A stretch of DNA of 64,000 bases from Frankia sp. QA3 (GTDB lineage: Bacteria; Actinomycetota; Actinomycetes; Frankiales; Frankiaceae), in the NCBI RefSeq assembly GCF_000262465.1, contig NZ_CM001489.1, positions 514,133 through 578,132 of the forward strand, in the 5' to 3' direction. This document shows positions 36,033 to 45,291 of this stretch, one piece after another; position 1 is the stretch's first letter, and every line of letters begins with the position of its first letter. Both the position numbers and the translations under genes were made by a program. The notes under the pieces were generated by a model that had not been told where the DNA came from, ran no database searches, and worked only from the letters and a program-made list of their open reading frames with translations.

Positions 36033-37031
36033 GTGCGCGAGGTCGTCCGGCTCTGCGACCAGTACGGCGTCGGCTGCTTCCCTGGCCTGGATCAGGTCTG
36101 GTCGCGCCAGGGATTCACGAGCGGAACACCCATGGGATCGAAGTCGGACTCGTTGCGGGTGGCCAGGACGAGGCTGGCGAAGTTCGAGGTGTTCGGCTAC
36201 CAGCCGATGTTGCTGTCGGCTCTGCATGTCATGATGCTGCGCGGCGATCTCGACCGATCGTCTGACCGGTACCGGCTCGGCCCGGTCTGGGCGGCCGCCG
36301 CGCCCGACAACCCGCCCGTCTGCACCGGGCCGGACGCGGCACAGGTCCCGGCGTCGGTGGACGAGTTCTGCGCCTGGCTCGAGGAAGGCGACCGCGACAC
36401 CCCGGCCGTCGTCCGCGCGGCGATGGCGCACCTGAACCTGGTCAGCATTCATCCGTGGCGCGCCGGCAACGGCCGGATGGTGCGCTGTCTGCAGACGCTG
36501 GTGCTCGCGCGGGAGCTGATTCTGGCGCCCGAGTTCGCCAGCATTGAGGAATGGCTCGGCTCGTCGCCGCACAACACGGCGATGTACTACGCGGCGTTGA
36601 CCGAGACGCAGGGCGGCAGCTTCCAGCCGGAGCGGGACACCCATGGCTGGGTCCGGTTCTGCCTGCGGGCGCACCACCTGCGGGTACAGCTCGTCCAGCG
36701 GCGGCTCGACCTGGCGGCCGAGGTCTGGGGAGTCCTGGCCGACCAGGTCGCCGCGGCAGGGCTGGGAGAGCGGTCGGTCGCCGCGCTCCAGGCCACGACC
36801 CGCCCGGAAGGCGCCCGCCGGGCGACCTACGCCCGCGCCGAGGGCCTGACCCGTGACCAGGCGATCCGCGACCTGCAGAGCCTCAGGGCCGCCGGACTGA
36901 TCGAGGAGATCGGACACGGCCGTACCCAGCGTTACATCGCCGCGGGCCCTGCCGCCGCGGCCGACCGGATGATCCGCGCAGCCCACACCGCCCAGCCGCT
37001 GCGCGACCCCTGCACCTCGATCTCACCCTGA
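36033..37031 (+). CDS. Fic-domain AMP-transferase-like protein, possibly 5'-truncated
   Basis: A 332-residue protein. The Fic motif is HPWRAGNGRM (residues 140-149), with the catalytic His and phosphate-binding loop present, and a C-terminal winged helix (GLTRDQAIRDLQSLRAAGLI) follows. Fic enzymes usually transfer AMP to a protein. I see no S/TxxxE(G/N) inhibitory helix. The first ~30 residues are unlike the family, and GTG 36033 lies only 33 bases after the previous stop, so the original 5' end may be lost. A rearranged partial copy lies at 60.4 kb. Confidence 0.75.
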   Translation: MREVVRLCDQYGVGCFPGLDQVWSRQGFTSGTPMGSKSDSLRVARTRLAKFEVFGYQPMLLSALHVMMLRGDLDRSSDRYRLGPVWAAAAPDNPPVCTGPDAAQVPASVDEFCAWLEEGDRDTPAVVRAAMAHLNLVSIHPWRAGNGRMVRCLQTLVLARELILAPEFASIEEWLGSSPHNTAMYYAALTETQGGSFQPERDTHGWVRFCLRAHHLRVQLVQRRLDLAAEVWGVLADQVAAAGLGERSVAALQATTRPEGARRATYARAEGLTRDQAIRDLQSLRAAGLIEEIGHGRTQRYIAAGPAAAADRMIRAAHTAQPLRDPCTSISP

Positions 37032-37067
37032 CGGTCGCCGAGCCGGCGTGGCCGGCGCCGGCGCCGG

Positions 37068-37511
37068 TCAGGACGCGGGCGCTGGCGGCAGCCAGGTGGT
37101 GGCGGTGAGGGTCCGGGTCGAGGGGCCGTCGGGGTCGTCGTCGGGCCGGTTGCCGCGGGTGACCGACCGTTCGGCGATCCGCCAGCCCTGCGGCGTGCGG
37201 ACCACGGTGTCCTGGTAGTCGCCGGATCCGGCGGTGCCGTCGCCGCGGATGACGAAGTACTTCGCCCAGACCCGCAGGGTGTCGTCGTCGACGCGGTGGA
37301 CGGCGACGTCGGTGGTGTGGTGCGGGAACATCACCCGCCCGTACGGCAGGCCGCTCACGGCCTGGGCCAGCGGCACCCCGCCCATCACCGCGTCGTCGGT
37401 GTACGCCGCCGGCGCGGCGCCCAGCGCGATGTTGTCGAACAGGTGCGGATGCCTGGCGAGCAGGCTGCACACGTCGGCGTAGGTGGCCGCGTCGACCGGC
37501 ACGATCCTCAC
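37068..37511 (-). CDS. SnoaL/NTF2-like protein
   Basis: A 147-residue NTF2-fold protein: YADVCSLLARHPHLFDNIAL at the start, HHTTDVAVHRVDDDTLRVWAK strands and GDYQDTVVRTPQGWRIAERS at the end. The last pattern is shared with the gene just upstream, so the two are probably tandem duplicates. GTG 37511 overlaps the previous stop by 4 bases. It is the last gene of the long minus-strand operon; it may bind or isomerise a pathway intermediate. Confidence 0.75.
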   Translation of the reverse strand: MRIVPVDAATYADVCSLLARHPHLFDNIALGAAPAAYTDDAVMGGVPLAQAVSGLPYGRVMFPHHTTDVAVHRVDDDTLRVWAKYFVIRGDGTAGSGDYQDTVVRTPQGWRIAERSVTRGNRPDDDPDGPSTRTLTATTWLPPAPAS

Positions 37512-37993
37512 GCCCACGGTGCCTGCCCGTCGGCGACGACGGCCGGGCCGCCGTGGCGCGGGTGGACGGTCCGGCTGGTCACCCGCCAGCCGGCGGGCGT
37601 CTCGGTGAGCACGTCGACGGCGTCGGCGCTCGCGACGCTGCCGTCGCCGGCGATCGTCACCAGCCGGCTCCACGCGGCCAGGCCGCCGGGGACCTGCTTC
37701 ACCTCCGTGTTGACGGTGTGGTGCGAGGGCGACGTCGCACCGTCGGGGGCCGGCGGGTCGACGAACACCTGCGCCAGCAGCTCCGTGTCACCGTTGTCGA
37801 CCGCATGGCCGTAGAGCGCGAGAACCTGCACCACCGCCGCGGTCTGCTCGCCGGTCGCGTCACGCAGCGCGGCGAACGCGGCGTACGTCTGCGGCAGGCG
37901 GTGCTGCTCCACCTTCACGTCGGCGCTGTCGCGCACGCCGCCGGGCGGGTGGCCGCCGGGCCGCAGATGCCCCGCGATGTGATCTGTCGTCAT
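37508..37993 (-). CDS. SnoaL/NTF2-like protein
   Basis: A 161-residue NTF2-fold protein. The C-terminal half (SHHTVNTEVKQV, then VDVLTETPAGWRVTSRTVH) is the same pattern as in the next gene. ATG 37993 overlaps the stop of the GNAT gene. Such pairs occur next to flavin monooxygenases and aromatic-compound genes; the reaction is unknown. Confidence 0.75.
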   Translation of the reverse strand: MTTDHIAGHLRPGGHPPGGVRDSADVKVEQHRLPQTYAAFAALRDATGEQTAAVVQVLALYGHAVDNGDTELLAQVFVDPPAPDGATSPSHHTVNTEVKQVPGGLAAWSRLVTIAGDGSVASADAVDVLTETPAGWRVTSRTVHPRHGGPAVVADGQAPWA

Positions 37994-38796
37994 GGCCTGG
38001 ACGTTAGCCCTTCGGGGCTGGTTGCGACGCTGGTGTCTGGGACGCCGGTGTTCGGGACGCCCGCGTCGCGCACGGCGGCGAACGGGTTCTGGCCCGGCAC
38101 GCCGTCCGCCGGCTCGCCCGGCACCCGTACGGCGGAGAACTCCACCCGTCGGCGAAGGCGAAAACCGAGCTGCTCGTAGAGTCTGATCGCGCCGGTGTTG
38201 TCCGCCGAGGCGTGCAGGAACGGTGTCTCCCCCCGGGCCCGGATGATCGCGGCGACGGCGTGCACGAGCCGGGTGGCCAGTCCCTGCCCGCGGTGGGCCA
38301 CGTCGGTGCACACCGCGCTGATCTCCGTCCAGCCCGGCGGGTGCAGCCGCTCCCCGGCCATCGCGACGAGCACGCCGCCGCGCCGGATGCCGAGGTAGGT
38401 GCCGAGCTCGATGGTCCGGGACCGGAACGGCCCGGGCCGGGTGCGGTCGATCAGCGCGAGGATGTCCCCGACGTCGTCCGGCCCGAGCCGGACGGCCTCG
38501 TCATCGGGGGCCGCGGCGACGCCCTCGTCCACGAGCTGCACGCCGGCACCGTGTCCGACCACCTCCCAGCCGGCCGGCAGCACGCCGTCGAAGCCGGCGA
38601 GCGGCAGGACCGCCCCGGGGCCGAGCAGCGCCGCGGCGTCCCGCCAGGTGTCGGCACCGGGATCGTCCGGCAGGGCGATGAACGGCGCGACGTCCTCGGG
38701 ATAGCGCAGCACGCTTCCCTGCCGCACGGCGAGGTGCGCGTGCGGTCCCAGCAGCGAGGCGAGCGCCGGGTTGTCCAGCGGATGGCGCTCGGTCAC
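37990..38796 (-). CDS. GNAT-family N-acetyltransferase
   Basis: A 268-residue protein whose C-terminal half is a FR47-like GNAT domain: WTEISAVCTDVAHRGQGLATR (the acetyl-CoA loop RGQGLA) and FLHASADNTGAIRLYEQLGF. The N-terminal half is a second, degenerate GNAT-like region. GTG 38796 overlaps the upstream stop. The last ~30 residues (VRDAGVPNTGVPDTSV) are low complexity. In this operon it may acetylate an amine released by the oxidases. Confidence 0.82.
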   Translation of the reverse strand: MTERHPLDNPALASLLGPHAHLAVRQGSVLRYPEDVAPFIALPDDPGADTWRDAAALLGPGAVLPLAGFDGVLPAGWEVVGHGAGVQLVDEGVAAAPDDEAVRLGPDDVGDILALIDRTRPGPFRSRTIELGTYLGIRRGGVLVAMAGERLHPPGWTEISAVCTDVAHRGQGLATRLVHAVAAIIRARGETPFLHASADNTGAIRLYEQLGFRLRRRVEFSAVRVPGEPADGVPGQNPFAAVRDAGVPNTGVPDTSVATSPEGLTSRP

Positions 38797-40169
38797 GCCG
38801 GGGTGCCCTGGGGTGTGCGGTCCGCGGCGACCGGAACCGGCGGGAGGCCGAGGTTGTCCCGCAGCGTCGTCCCGCTGTACTCGGCGCGCAGCGAGCCGCG
38901 CTCCTGCAGCAGTGGGACGACCTTGTCGACGAACTCGTCGATCCCCCCGGGGGTCACGTGCGAGCCCAGGATGAAGCCGTCCGAGCCGTCGTTCTGGACG
39001 AAGTGGTCGAGCCGGTCGGCGATCTGGGTCGGCGTGCCCACGAACTCGGTGTGGCTGAACACGCGGATGGCGAGGTCGCGCAGCGAGTACCGGTTGGCCT
39101 CGGCCAGCGCCCGCCACGTCCGCACGGTCTCGAACGGGTCCTCGGCGAGCCGGGCGCGGCCCTGGATCACCGGCGGGCCGGTCGGGTCCGGGTCGATGTC
39201 GGGCAGCGGGCCGTCCGGATCGTAGCCGGACAGGTCCCGGTTCCAGACGGTCTCCAGCAGGATCTGCGCGGTCCGCCCGCTGACCTGGGCGCGGGCGACC
39301 TCCCGCTGCCGCTCGACGGCGTCGGCCTCGGTGTCGCCGAGGATGAACGTCCCGCCGGGCAGCAGCTTCACCGAGCCCGGTGGCCGGCCCGCCCGCACGA
39401 GGCGGGCCTGGATGTCGCGGTAGTACTCCTGGGCCGGCCCGAGCTCGTGGTAGGGCGAGAAGATCGCGTCGGCGGTGGCGGCGGCGAAGTCGCGGCCCTG
39501 CGGGGAGACCCCGGCCTGCAGGACCACCGGCCGTCCCTGCGGGCTGCGCGGCACGTTGAACTGGCCGGCCACGTCGAACTGGCGACCGGAGTGGCGGAAC
39601 GTCCCGGCCGCCGCGTCGCGCAGGAACCGGCCGTTCTCGGCGTCGGCGACGATCGCGTCGGCGGCCCAGGAGTCCCACAGCTGGCGGGCGAGGGCGACGA
39701 ACTCCTCGGCCCGCACGTACCGGTCGTCACGGTGCAGGAAACCGCCCCGGCGGAAGTTCTGCCCGGTGAAGGCGTCGAACGAGGTCACCACGTTCCAGCC
39801 GGCCCGGCCGCCGGAGAGATGGTCCAGCGAGGCGAGCTGGCGGGCCAGCTCGTACGGCTCGTTGAAGGTGGCGTTGAGGGTGCCGACGAGCCCGAGATGC
39901 TCGGTGACGGCGGCCAGCGAGGCGAGCACCGGCAGGGTGTCCGGGCGCCCGACGATGTCCTGGTCGAAGATCTGCCCGAGCCGCTCGCGCAGGATCAGCC
40001 CCTCGGCGAGGAAGAAGAAGTCGAACTTCCCGCGCTCCGCCGCCTGGGCCGCGTGCCGGAACGACGAGAACGCGATCTGGCTGCCGGCGGCCGGGTCCGA
40101 CCACACCGTGTGGTGATTGACCCCACCGAGGTAGTGACCCAGGATGATCTGCTTGCGTGGGCTGCTCAT
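38793..40169 (-). CDS. NtaA/DmoA-family LLM flavin monooxygenase
   Basis: A 458-residue enzyme of the NtaA/SnaA/DszA group, which oxidise nitrilotriacetate, EDTA, dibenzothiophene sulfone or dimethyl sulfide with FMNH2. Marks: YLGGVNHHTVWSDP, GKFDFFFLAEGL, LDHLSGGRAGWNVVTSFD, QAGVSPQGRDFAA and TEFVGTPTQIADRLD. Start ATG 40169 overlaps the stop of the sister LLM gene (ATGA). It needs a flavin reductase, which must be encoded elsewhere. Confidence 0.88.
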   Translation of the reverse strand: MSSPRKQIILGHYLGGVNHHTVWSDPAAGSQIAFSSFRHAAQAAERGKFDFFFLAEGLILRERLGQIFDQDIVGRPDTLPVLASLAAVTEHLGLVGTLNATFNEPYELARQLASLDHLSGGRAGWNVVTSFDAFTGQNFRRGGFLHRDDRYVRAEEFVALARQLWDSWAADAIVADAENGRFLRDAAAGTFRHSGRQFDVAGQFNVPRSPQGRPVVLQAGVSPQGRDFAAATADAIFSPYHELGPAQEYYRDIQARLVRAGRPPGSVKLLPGGTFILGDTEADAVERQREVARAQVSGRTAQILLETVWNRDLSGYDPDGPLPDIDPDPTGPPVIQGRARLAEDPFETVRTWRALAEANRYSLRDLAIRVFSHTEFVGTPTQIADRLDHFVQNDGSDGFILGSHVTPGGIDEFVDKVVPLLQERGSLRAEYSGTTLRDNLGLPPVPVAADRTPQGTPA

Positions 40170-41395
40170 GAGGAGGCGACCTCGATTCGCTGCTCGGCGG
40201 CGGCGGCGTAACGGCTGGCCGGTCGCGGCAGGCCGAGGTGTCCGCGCAGGGTGGTGGTCCGGTATTCGGTGCGGAACCGACCGCGGCGGGCCAGTTCGGG
40301 GGCGAGCCGGCGGGTGATGGCGGTCAGGTCGTCGGGCAGGACGGCGGGCCGCAGCCGGTAGCCGGTGAGACCCGCGGCCTGCCAGTCGAGGAGAAGGTCG
40401 GCGAGACCGGCGGGGGTGCCGGCGAAGGTCTTCGCGTCGGAGCCGGCCGGCGCGTCGAGATGCCCGTCGAGGCGACCGAGCCGGTCCGCGGCCGCCTCGG
40501 CGGTGTCGTCGAGGACGACCACCAGGTCGGCGAAGACGTGCAGGGTCTCGCCGGCGCGCCCCGCGCGGTCCTGCTCGTCGCGGACCTCGGCGACGATGGC
40601 GCGCACCTGGTCGAGGTCGTGGGGGGTGACGTAGACGACGTCGGCGGCGCGGGCCGCGAGCCGGTACGGGATGGTGGCGTGCGCCAGCGCGGTGACCGGC
40701 GGCTGGCCCTGCGGGGGGCGAGGGGTGATGGAGGGTCCGCGGACGCTGAACCAGCGGCCCTCGAAGTCGATGTAGTGCAGCTTGTCGCGGTCGACGAAAC
40801 GGCCGGTGGCGGCGTCGCGGATCTCGGCGTCGTCCTCCCAGCTGTCCCACAGCCGGCGGACGACCTCGACGTGGTCGGCGGCCTCGTCGAACGATGCGGC
40901 GACGAAAGCCTGGATCTCGGGTGTGTCGAGGTTGTCGAAGGTGATCTCGGGGGAGTCGCGCCGGCCGAAGTGCGGGCTCTCGGCGGGCCGGCCGGCCTGG
41001 ACCCGCCAGCCGGCCCGGCCGCCGCTGGTGTAGTCCAGGGTCGCGATGGCCTTGGAGAGGTGGAACGGCTCGGTGTGGAGGACCGAGGTGGCCGGCACCA
41101 GGCCGATGCGCGAGGTCAGTGGGGCGACCCGGGCGGCGACCAGCACCGCGTCCAGCCGGCCCCGTACCTGGTCGGTGCGGCCGTCCGGGCCCCCCAGCAG
41201 GGAGGACTGCAACGCCAGGGAGTCCTCGAAGGTCACGAAGTCGAGCAGTCCGCGTTCGGCCTCGGTGACCAGATCCACCCAGTAGCCCGGGGAGAACAGC
41301 TCGCGCGGCCGAGCGGATGGCTCCCGCCAGGCCGCCGGATGCCACCCCGCACCGTCCAGGGCGACGGCGAGATGCAGCGGATCGGGCTCGGGCAT
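40166..41395 (-). CDS. LLM-class flavin monooxygenase (NtaA-related)
   Basis: A 409-residue luciferase-like enzyme: FSPGYWVDLVTEAERGLLDF, LDYTSGGRAGWRVQAGRP and LRGHLGLPRPA. It is more diverged than its neighbour and shares with it the closing RTEYRTTTLRGHLGL / RAEYSGTTLRDNLGL block, so the two are ancient duplicates and may work on successive steps. It starts at ATG 41395, 22 bases after the flavoprotein oxidase gene. Confidence 0.85.
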   Translation of the reverse strand: MPEPDPLHLAVALDGAGWHPAAWREPSARPRELFSPGYWVDLVTEAERGLLDFVTFEDSLALQSSLLGGPDGRTDQVRGRLDAVLVAARVAPLTSRIGLVPATSVLHTEPFHLSKAIATLDYTSGGRAGWRVQAGRPAESPHFGRRDSPEITFDNLDTPEIQAFVAASFDEAADHVEVVRRLWDSWEDDAEIRDAATGRFVDRDKLHYIDFEGRWFSVRGPSITPRPPQGQPPVTALAHATIPYRLAARAADVVYVTPHDLDQVRAIVAEVRDEQDRAGRAGETLHVFADLVVVLDDTAEAAADRLGRLDGHLDAPAGSDAKTFAGTPAGLADLLLDWQAAGLTGYRLRPAVLPDDLTAITRRLAPELARRGRFRTEYRTTTLRGHLGLPRPASRYAAAAEQRIEVASS

Positions 41396-41417
41396 GATGA
41401 TCTCGCTTTCTGGCGGG

Positions 41418-42548
41418 TCAGCGGGTGGAGGCGAAGCGGGGATCGGGACGGGTGCCGGCGACGGCCAGGTCCGCGAGGATGCGGCCGATGGCGGGCACGA
41501 ACTTGAAACCGTGGCCGGAGAATCCCGCCGCCACGACCACCGGGCCGTGTCGGTCCAGGACGAAGTGTGAGTCCGGGGTTGTCGTGTAGGTGCAGCTGAT
41601 CGGGGCGAAGTGGTCCGGGTCCACACCGGGGATCCAGCGCCGTACGTACTCCCGCAGCGCCGCGAGCTGGGCCGGCACCGCCGCGAAGTCCCGCCGGTCC
41701 GGGTCGACCACCGGCCCGACCCCGTGGAAGCCGACCTTGACGCCCTCGCCGGGGGTCTCCAGCCCGTAGACACCGCCGTGGAAGGCGATGGCCTCCTCGG
41801 TCCCGGCCGTCAGCAGGTGCCCGAAGCTGGGCCAGCGGTCCTGATCGGCCGCCGTGGGCAGGACGACCGGGGCGAAGTGCGCCGGCTGCTCCTGGGTGAC
41901 CCGCAGGGCCGGCAGCGGCACGAGGCCGCCGAGCAGCTTCTCCGTCCAGGCCCCCGCGGCGACCACGACGCGGCGGGCGAGGTAGCGGTCGTCGTCGGTG
42001 TGGACCTCGACGGCGTCGTCCCCCCGCACCGCAAGCGATCGCACCGGCACCTCGTGCCGGACCACGGCGCCGTGCTTGACGGCGCTGTCCTGCAACGCGG
42101 TGACGGCGTTGTCGGCGTGCAGCCGCCCGGAGTCCGGGTGGACCAGCACCCGGGTGTCGAAGCGCAGGCCGGGCCAGCGCCGCGCGGCCTGGCGCGGCGT
42201 CAACCACTGCGACGCCACGCCGGCCGCGGCGGTGGCATCGGCCACCAGGTCCAACGCGGGGTCGCCGCCGTGCTCCACCCCGCCGGTGACGGTGAGCAGC
42301 TCGGTGCCGGTGAGATCCTCCAGCTCCCGCCACAGCACCCTGGCCTGCTGGGCGAGGCGGATGTAGCCGAGGTCCGGGTAGGCGAGCCGGAAGATCCGGG
42401 AAGCGCCGTGGGAGGCCCCCCGGACGTGCCCGGCCGCGAACCGTTCCAGCAGCACGACGTCGACGCCGCGGCGGGCCAGCTGCCAGGCCGCCGCCGACCC
42501 CATCGCCCCGCCGCCGAGCACGACGACGTCGACCTTGAGGGCGGTCAT
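41418..42548 (-). CDS. FAD-dependent amine oxidase (monomeric sarcosine oxidase / SolA-like)
   Basis: A 376-residue flavoprotein. The N-terminal Rossmann motif is VVVLGGGAMGSAAAWQLA, followed by GASHGASRIFRLAYPD. The CTYTTTPD segment near the C-terminus carries the cysteine that holds FAD covalently in monomeric sarcosine oxidases, and GFSGHGFKFVPAIG closes the fold. It would oxidise an N-methyl or secondary amine to aldehyde plus H2O2. Its ATG overlaps the ATPase stop (ATGA). This role resembles that of iminodiacetate oxidase in EDTA/NTA pathways. Confidence 0.88.
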   Translation of the reverse strand: MTALKVDVVVLGGGAMGSAAAWQLARRGVDVVLLERFAAGHVRGASHGASRIFRLAYPDLGYIRLAQQARVLWRELEDLTGTELLTVTGGVEHGGDPALDLVADATAAAGVASQWLTPRQAARRWPGLRFDTRVLVHPDSGRLHADNAVTALQDSAVKHGAVVRHEVPVRSLAVRGDDAVEVHTDDDRYLARRVVVAAGAWTEKLLGGLVPLPALRVTQEQPAHFAPVVLPTAADQDRWPSFGHLLTAGTEEAIAFHGGVYGLETPGEGVKVGFHGVGPVVDPDRRDFAAVPAQLAALREYVRRWIPGVDPDHFAPISCTYTTTPDSHFVLDRHGPVVVAAGFSGHGFKFVPAIGRILADLAVAGTRPDPRFASTR

Positions 42549-44356
42549 GCCACCGCTCCTTCACTTTCTGTCACTGTTGCCGGCCGTGGCTCGACGCGGG
42601 GGCGCAGCGCGGCGCCGTCCAGGGTCGGCACCGCGGCGAGCAGGCCGCGGGTGTAGTCGTGCCGCGGTTCGGAGAAGATCCGCTCGACGTCGCCGGCCTC
42701 GACGATCCGGCCGTCCTTCATGACCAGCACCCGGTCGCTGACGTGGTAGATCACGCCGAGGTGGTGGGAGATGAACACGTAGGCGATGCCGAGCCGGGCC
42801 TGGAGATCGGCGAGCAGGTCGAGGATCTGGGCCTGGATGGAGACGTCGAGGGCCGAGACCGGCTCGTCGCAGACGATGACGCGAGGCCGGGGGGCCAGTG
42901 CCCGGGCGATCGCCACCCGCTGGCGCTGCCCGCCGGAGAGCTGGCGCGGTCGCCGGTCCAGCACGTCGCGCCCCAGCCCGACCTGGTCGAGCAGCTCCAG
43001 CACCCGGCTGCGACGCTCGGCGCGGGAGACCCGGGCCACGGCCAGCGGCTCAGCGATGATCTTCCGGACCGGGTAGCGCGGATCGAACGAGCTGAGCGGA
43101 TCCTGGTAGATCACCTGGATGTGCTGGCGCAGCCGCGCACCGGTCCGCGCATCGATCTCACCCCAGGCGGTGCCGTCGACCTCGACCGAGCCGGAGTCCG
43201 CCCGTTCCAGGTCCAGCAGCAGCCGGGCGGTCGTGCTCTTGCCGGAACCGGACTCGCCGACGATGCCGAGCGTCTCCCCGGCCCGCAGCTCCAACGACAC
43301 GTCGTCCACGGCGGTCAGGGTGCGGCGCCCGTCCAGGGCGAACGTCTTGACCAGGTTGCGCGCCGCCAGCACGACCTCGTCGCCGACCACCGCCCGGGGC
43401 TGCGCGACCGGGCCACCGGGCTGCGGCGACAGTCGGGTGCCGCGGGCGTGCGCGACCGGCACGGCGGCGAGGAGCTGGCGGGTGTAGGGGTGCTGCGGGT
43501 CGTCGAGCACCTGCCGGGTCGGGCCGTGCTCGACGAAGACTCCGTCCTTCATGACGAAGACGTGGTCGGCGACCTGGGACACCACGGCCAGGTCGTGGCT
43601 GATGAGCAGCAGCGCCGTCCCGGCCCGCCGGCGCGCGGCGAGCATCTCGAGGATCTGGGCCTGCACCGTGACGTCCAGCGCGGTCGTCGGCTCGTCGGCG
43701 ATGAGCAGCGCCGGGTCGGCCGCGATCGCCGAGGCGATCAGGGCCCGCTGCCGCAGCCCGCCCGAGAGCTGATGCGGGTACTGGCCCGCGCGGGCCTCCG
43801 GCTCCGGCACGCCGACCTCCCGCAACAGCTCGACCACCCGCGCGTCGACCTCGGCACGAGGGACCACCCGATGGGCCCGCAGCGTCTCGGCGATCTCGGC
43901 GCCGACCCGGCGGGCCGGGTCGAGTGAGACGAGCGCGTCCTGCAGGACGAAGCCGATGCGCCGGCCGCGCAGGGAACGCCACCGGCGTTCGGGCAGCGCC
44001 CGGGCGTCCGTGCCGTCGATGACCAGACGGTCGGCCCGCACCTCGGCTCCGCGTCCCGCCAGTCCGACGAGGCTGCGGGCGGTGACGCTCTTCCCCGAGC
44101 CCGACTCCCCGACGACGGCGATGCTCTGTCCGGTGTCGATCCGCAACGACACGCCGCGCACGGCGTCCACCGCGCGCCGGCCCAGCCGAAACCGCACGTG
44201 CAGGTTCGCCACGTCGACGAGGGTTCGGGGCTCGCCGGGCCGAACCGCCGGGTCCAGCGACGCCGTGCCGCTGTCGGTCGCCGTGCCGCTGTCGGTCGCC
44301 GTGCCGCTGTCGGTCGTCGCGCGGCTGTCGGTCGTCGTGCCGCTGTCGGACGTCAT
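42545..44356 (-). CDS. Fused double-ATPase subunit of an oligopeptide/nickel-type ABC importer
   Basis: A 603-residue fusion of DppD- and DppF-like ATPases. The first has Walker A VGESGSGKSVTARSL, signature LSGGLRQR and LLIADEPTTALD; the second has VGESGSGKSTTARLL, LSGGQRQR and VIVCDEPVSALD. Both sites look functional. The first ~30 residues are a TDSGTA low-complexity tail encoded by an 18-bp repeat. It works with the two permeases and the lipoprotein encoded upstream in the same operon. Confidence 0.9.
   Translation of the reverse strand: MTSDSGTTTDSRATTDSGTATDSGTATDSGTASLDPAVRPGEPRTLVDVANLHVRFRLGRRAVDAVRGVSLRIDTGQSIAVVGESGSGKSVTARSLVGLAGRGAEVRADRLVIDGTDARALPERRWRSLRGRRIGFVLQDALVSLDPARRVGAEIAETLRAHRVVPRAEVDARVVELLREVGVPEPEARAGQYPHQLSGGLRQRALIASAIAADPALLIADEPTTALDVTVQAQILEMLAARRRAGTALLLISHDLAVVSQVADHVFVMKDGVFVEHGPTRQVLDDPQHPYTRQLLAAVPVAHARGTRLSPQPGGPVAQPRAVVGDEVVLAARNLVKTFALDGRRTLTAVDDVSLELRAGETLGIVGESGSGKSTTARLLLDLERADSGSVEVDGTAWGEIDARTGARLRQHIQVIYQDPLSSFDPRYPVRKIIAEPLAVARVSRAERRSRVLELLDQVGLGRDVLDRRPRQLSGGQRQRVAIARALAPRPRVIVCDEPVSALDVSIQAQILDLLADLQARLGIAYVFISHHLGVIYHVSDRVLVMKDGRIVEAGDVERIFSEPRHDYTRGLLAAVPTLDGAALRPRVEPRPATVTESEGAVA
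44265..44354 (-). repeat. 18-bp tandem repeat at the 5' end of the ATPase gene
   Basis: Five units of GTGCCGCTGTCGGTCGCC (plus-strand sense) with increasing divergence toward 44354. Read on the minus strand they encode the TDSGTA/TTDS repeats right after the start codon. Because 18 is a multiple of three, unit gain or loss keeps the frame. Confidence 0.85.
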
Positions 44357-45291
44357 CGCGTGTTCCGGCCTTCGAGTCGTGCCTGCAGGAACTGTCCGGC
44401 GACCGTGATGGCCAGGACGGCGAGCGTGATCGCGATCCCGGGGAAGATCGCGGGCCACCAGGCGACCGAGAAGTAGGTGCGGCTGCTGGACAGCATCGCG
44501 CCCCACTCGGCGGTGGGCGGCTGCGGGCCGAGTCCGAGGAAGCTCAGGGTGGAGCCGAGGCTGATCGCCCCGCCCACGTTGATCGTGGCCAGGATCAGGA
44601 CCGGACCCAACGCGTTCGGGACCAGGTGTCGGATGATCACCTGCCGCTTCGGCCAGCCGAGCGCCCGCGCCGCCTCCAGATAGACCGAGGCGCGGATGCG
44701 CATCACCTCGCCGCGGACCACCCGGGCGAAGCCCGGGGTGAAGATGAGGCTCAGACCGATGATCGAGTTGCGGGTGCCGGGGCCGAGCATGGCGATGACC
44801 AGGAGCGCGAGCAGCAACCCCGGTATGCTCAGGAACACGCTCAGCAGCCAGTCCGTCACCGCGCCGAGCACGCGGCCGCCCTGCGCCGCTGTGACACCGA
44901 CCGCCGCTCCCACCACGAGCGCGAGCGCCGATGCGCTCAGCCCGATCCAGAGGGACAGCCGGGTGCCGTGGACGATCCGGGCGAAGATGTCCCGGCCGTT
45001 CTGATCCGTGCCCAGCAGGTGACCGGAGCCCGGGCCCCGCAACGTCTGCGAGATGTCGGCGGCGTTCGGATCGGTGCCGGTGAACAGCTGCGGCCAGAAC
45101 GAGGCCAGGAGCAACACCAGGAGGAAGGCGAAGCTCAGGACCACCCCCGGCCGCGACACGCGCAGCCCGGACCAGCGTCCACGGGTCGGGGCCGGGGCCG
45201 GGGTCGGGGCCGGGGCCGGGGACCCGGCCGGCGGCCCCGGTGATGCGCCGCCGGGCGGGAGCCCGGTCGGATCGACCGGCGTGACGGTCAT
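44353..45291 (-). CDS. ABC importer permease (DppC-like)
   Basis: A 312-residue permease with five or six hydrophobic segments and a Pro/Ala-rich N-terminal tail of ~40 residues. The DppC N-domain appears as HLLGTDQNGRDIFARIVHG. The ATPase-contact EAA loop is YLEAARALGWPKRQVIIRHL. Start and stop overlap both neighbours by 4 bases. Membrane component of the importer. Confidence 0.9.
   Translation of the reverse strand: MTVTPVDPTGLPPGGASPGPPAGSPAPAPTPAPAPTRGRWSGLRVSRPGVVLSFAFLLVLLLASFWPQLFTGTDPNAADISQTLRGPGSGHLLGTDQNGRDIFARIVHGTRLSLWIGLSASALALVVGAAVGVTAAQGGRVLGAVTDWLLSVFLSIPGLLLALLVIAMLGPGTRNSIIGLSLIFTPGFARVVRGEVMRIRASVYLEAARALGWPKRQVIIRHLVPNALGPVLILATINVGGAISLGSTLSFLGLGPQPPTAEWGAMLSSSRTYFSVAWWPAIFPGIAITLAVLAITVAGQFLQARLEGRNTR

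Noticed and set aside
44198..44476. Plus-strand frame full of RRAAVG repeats
   Set aside because: It is the antisense reading of the 18-bp repeat inside the fused ATPase gene.
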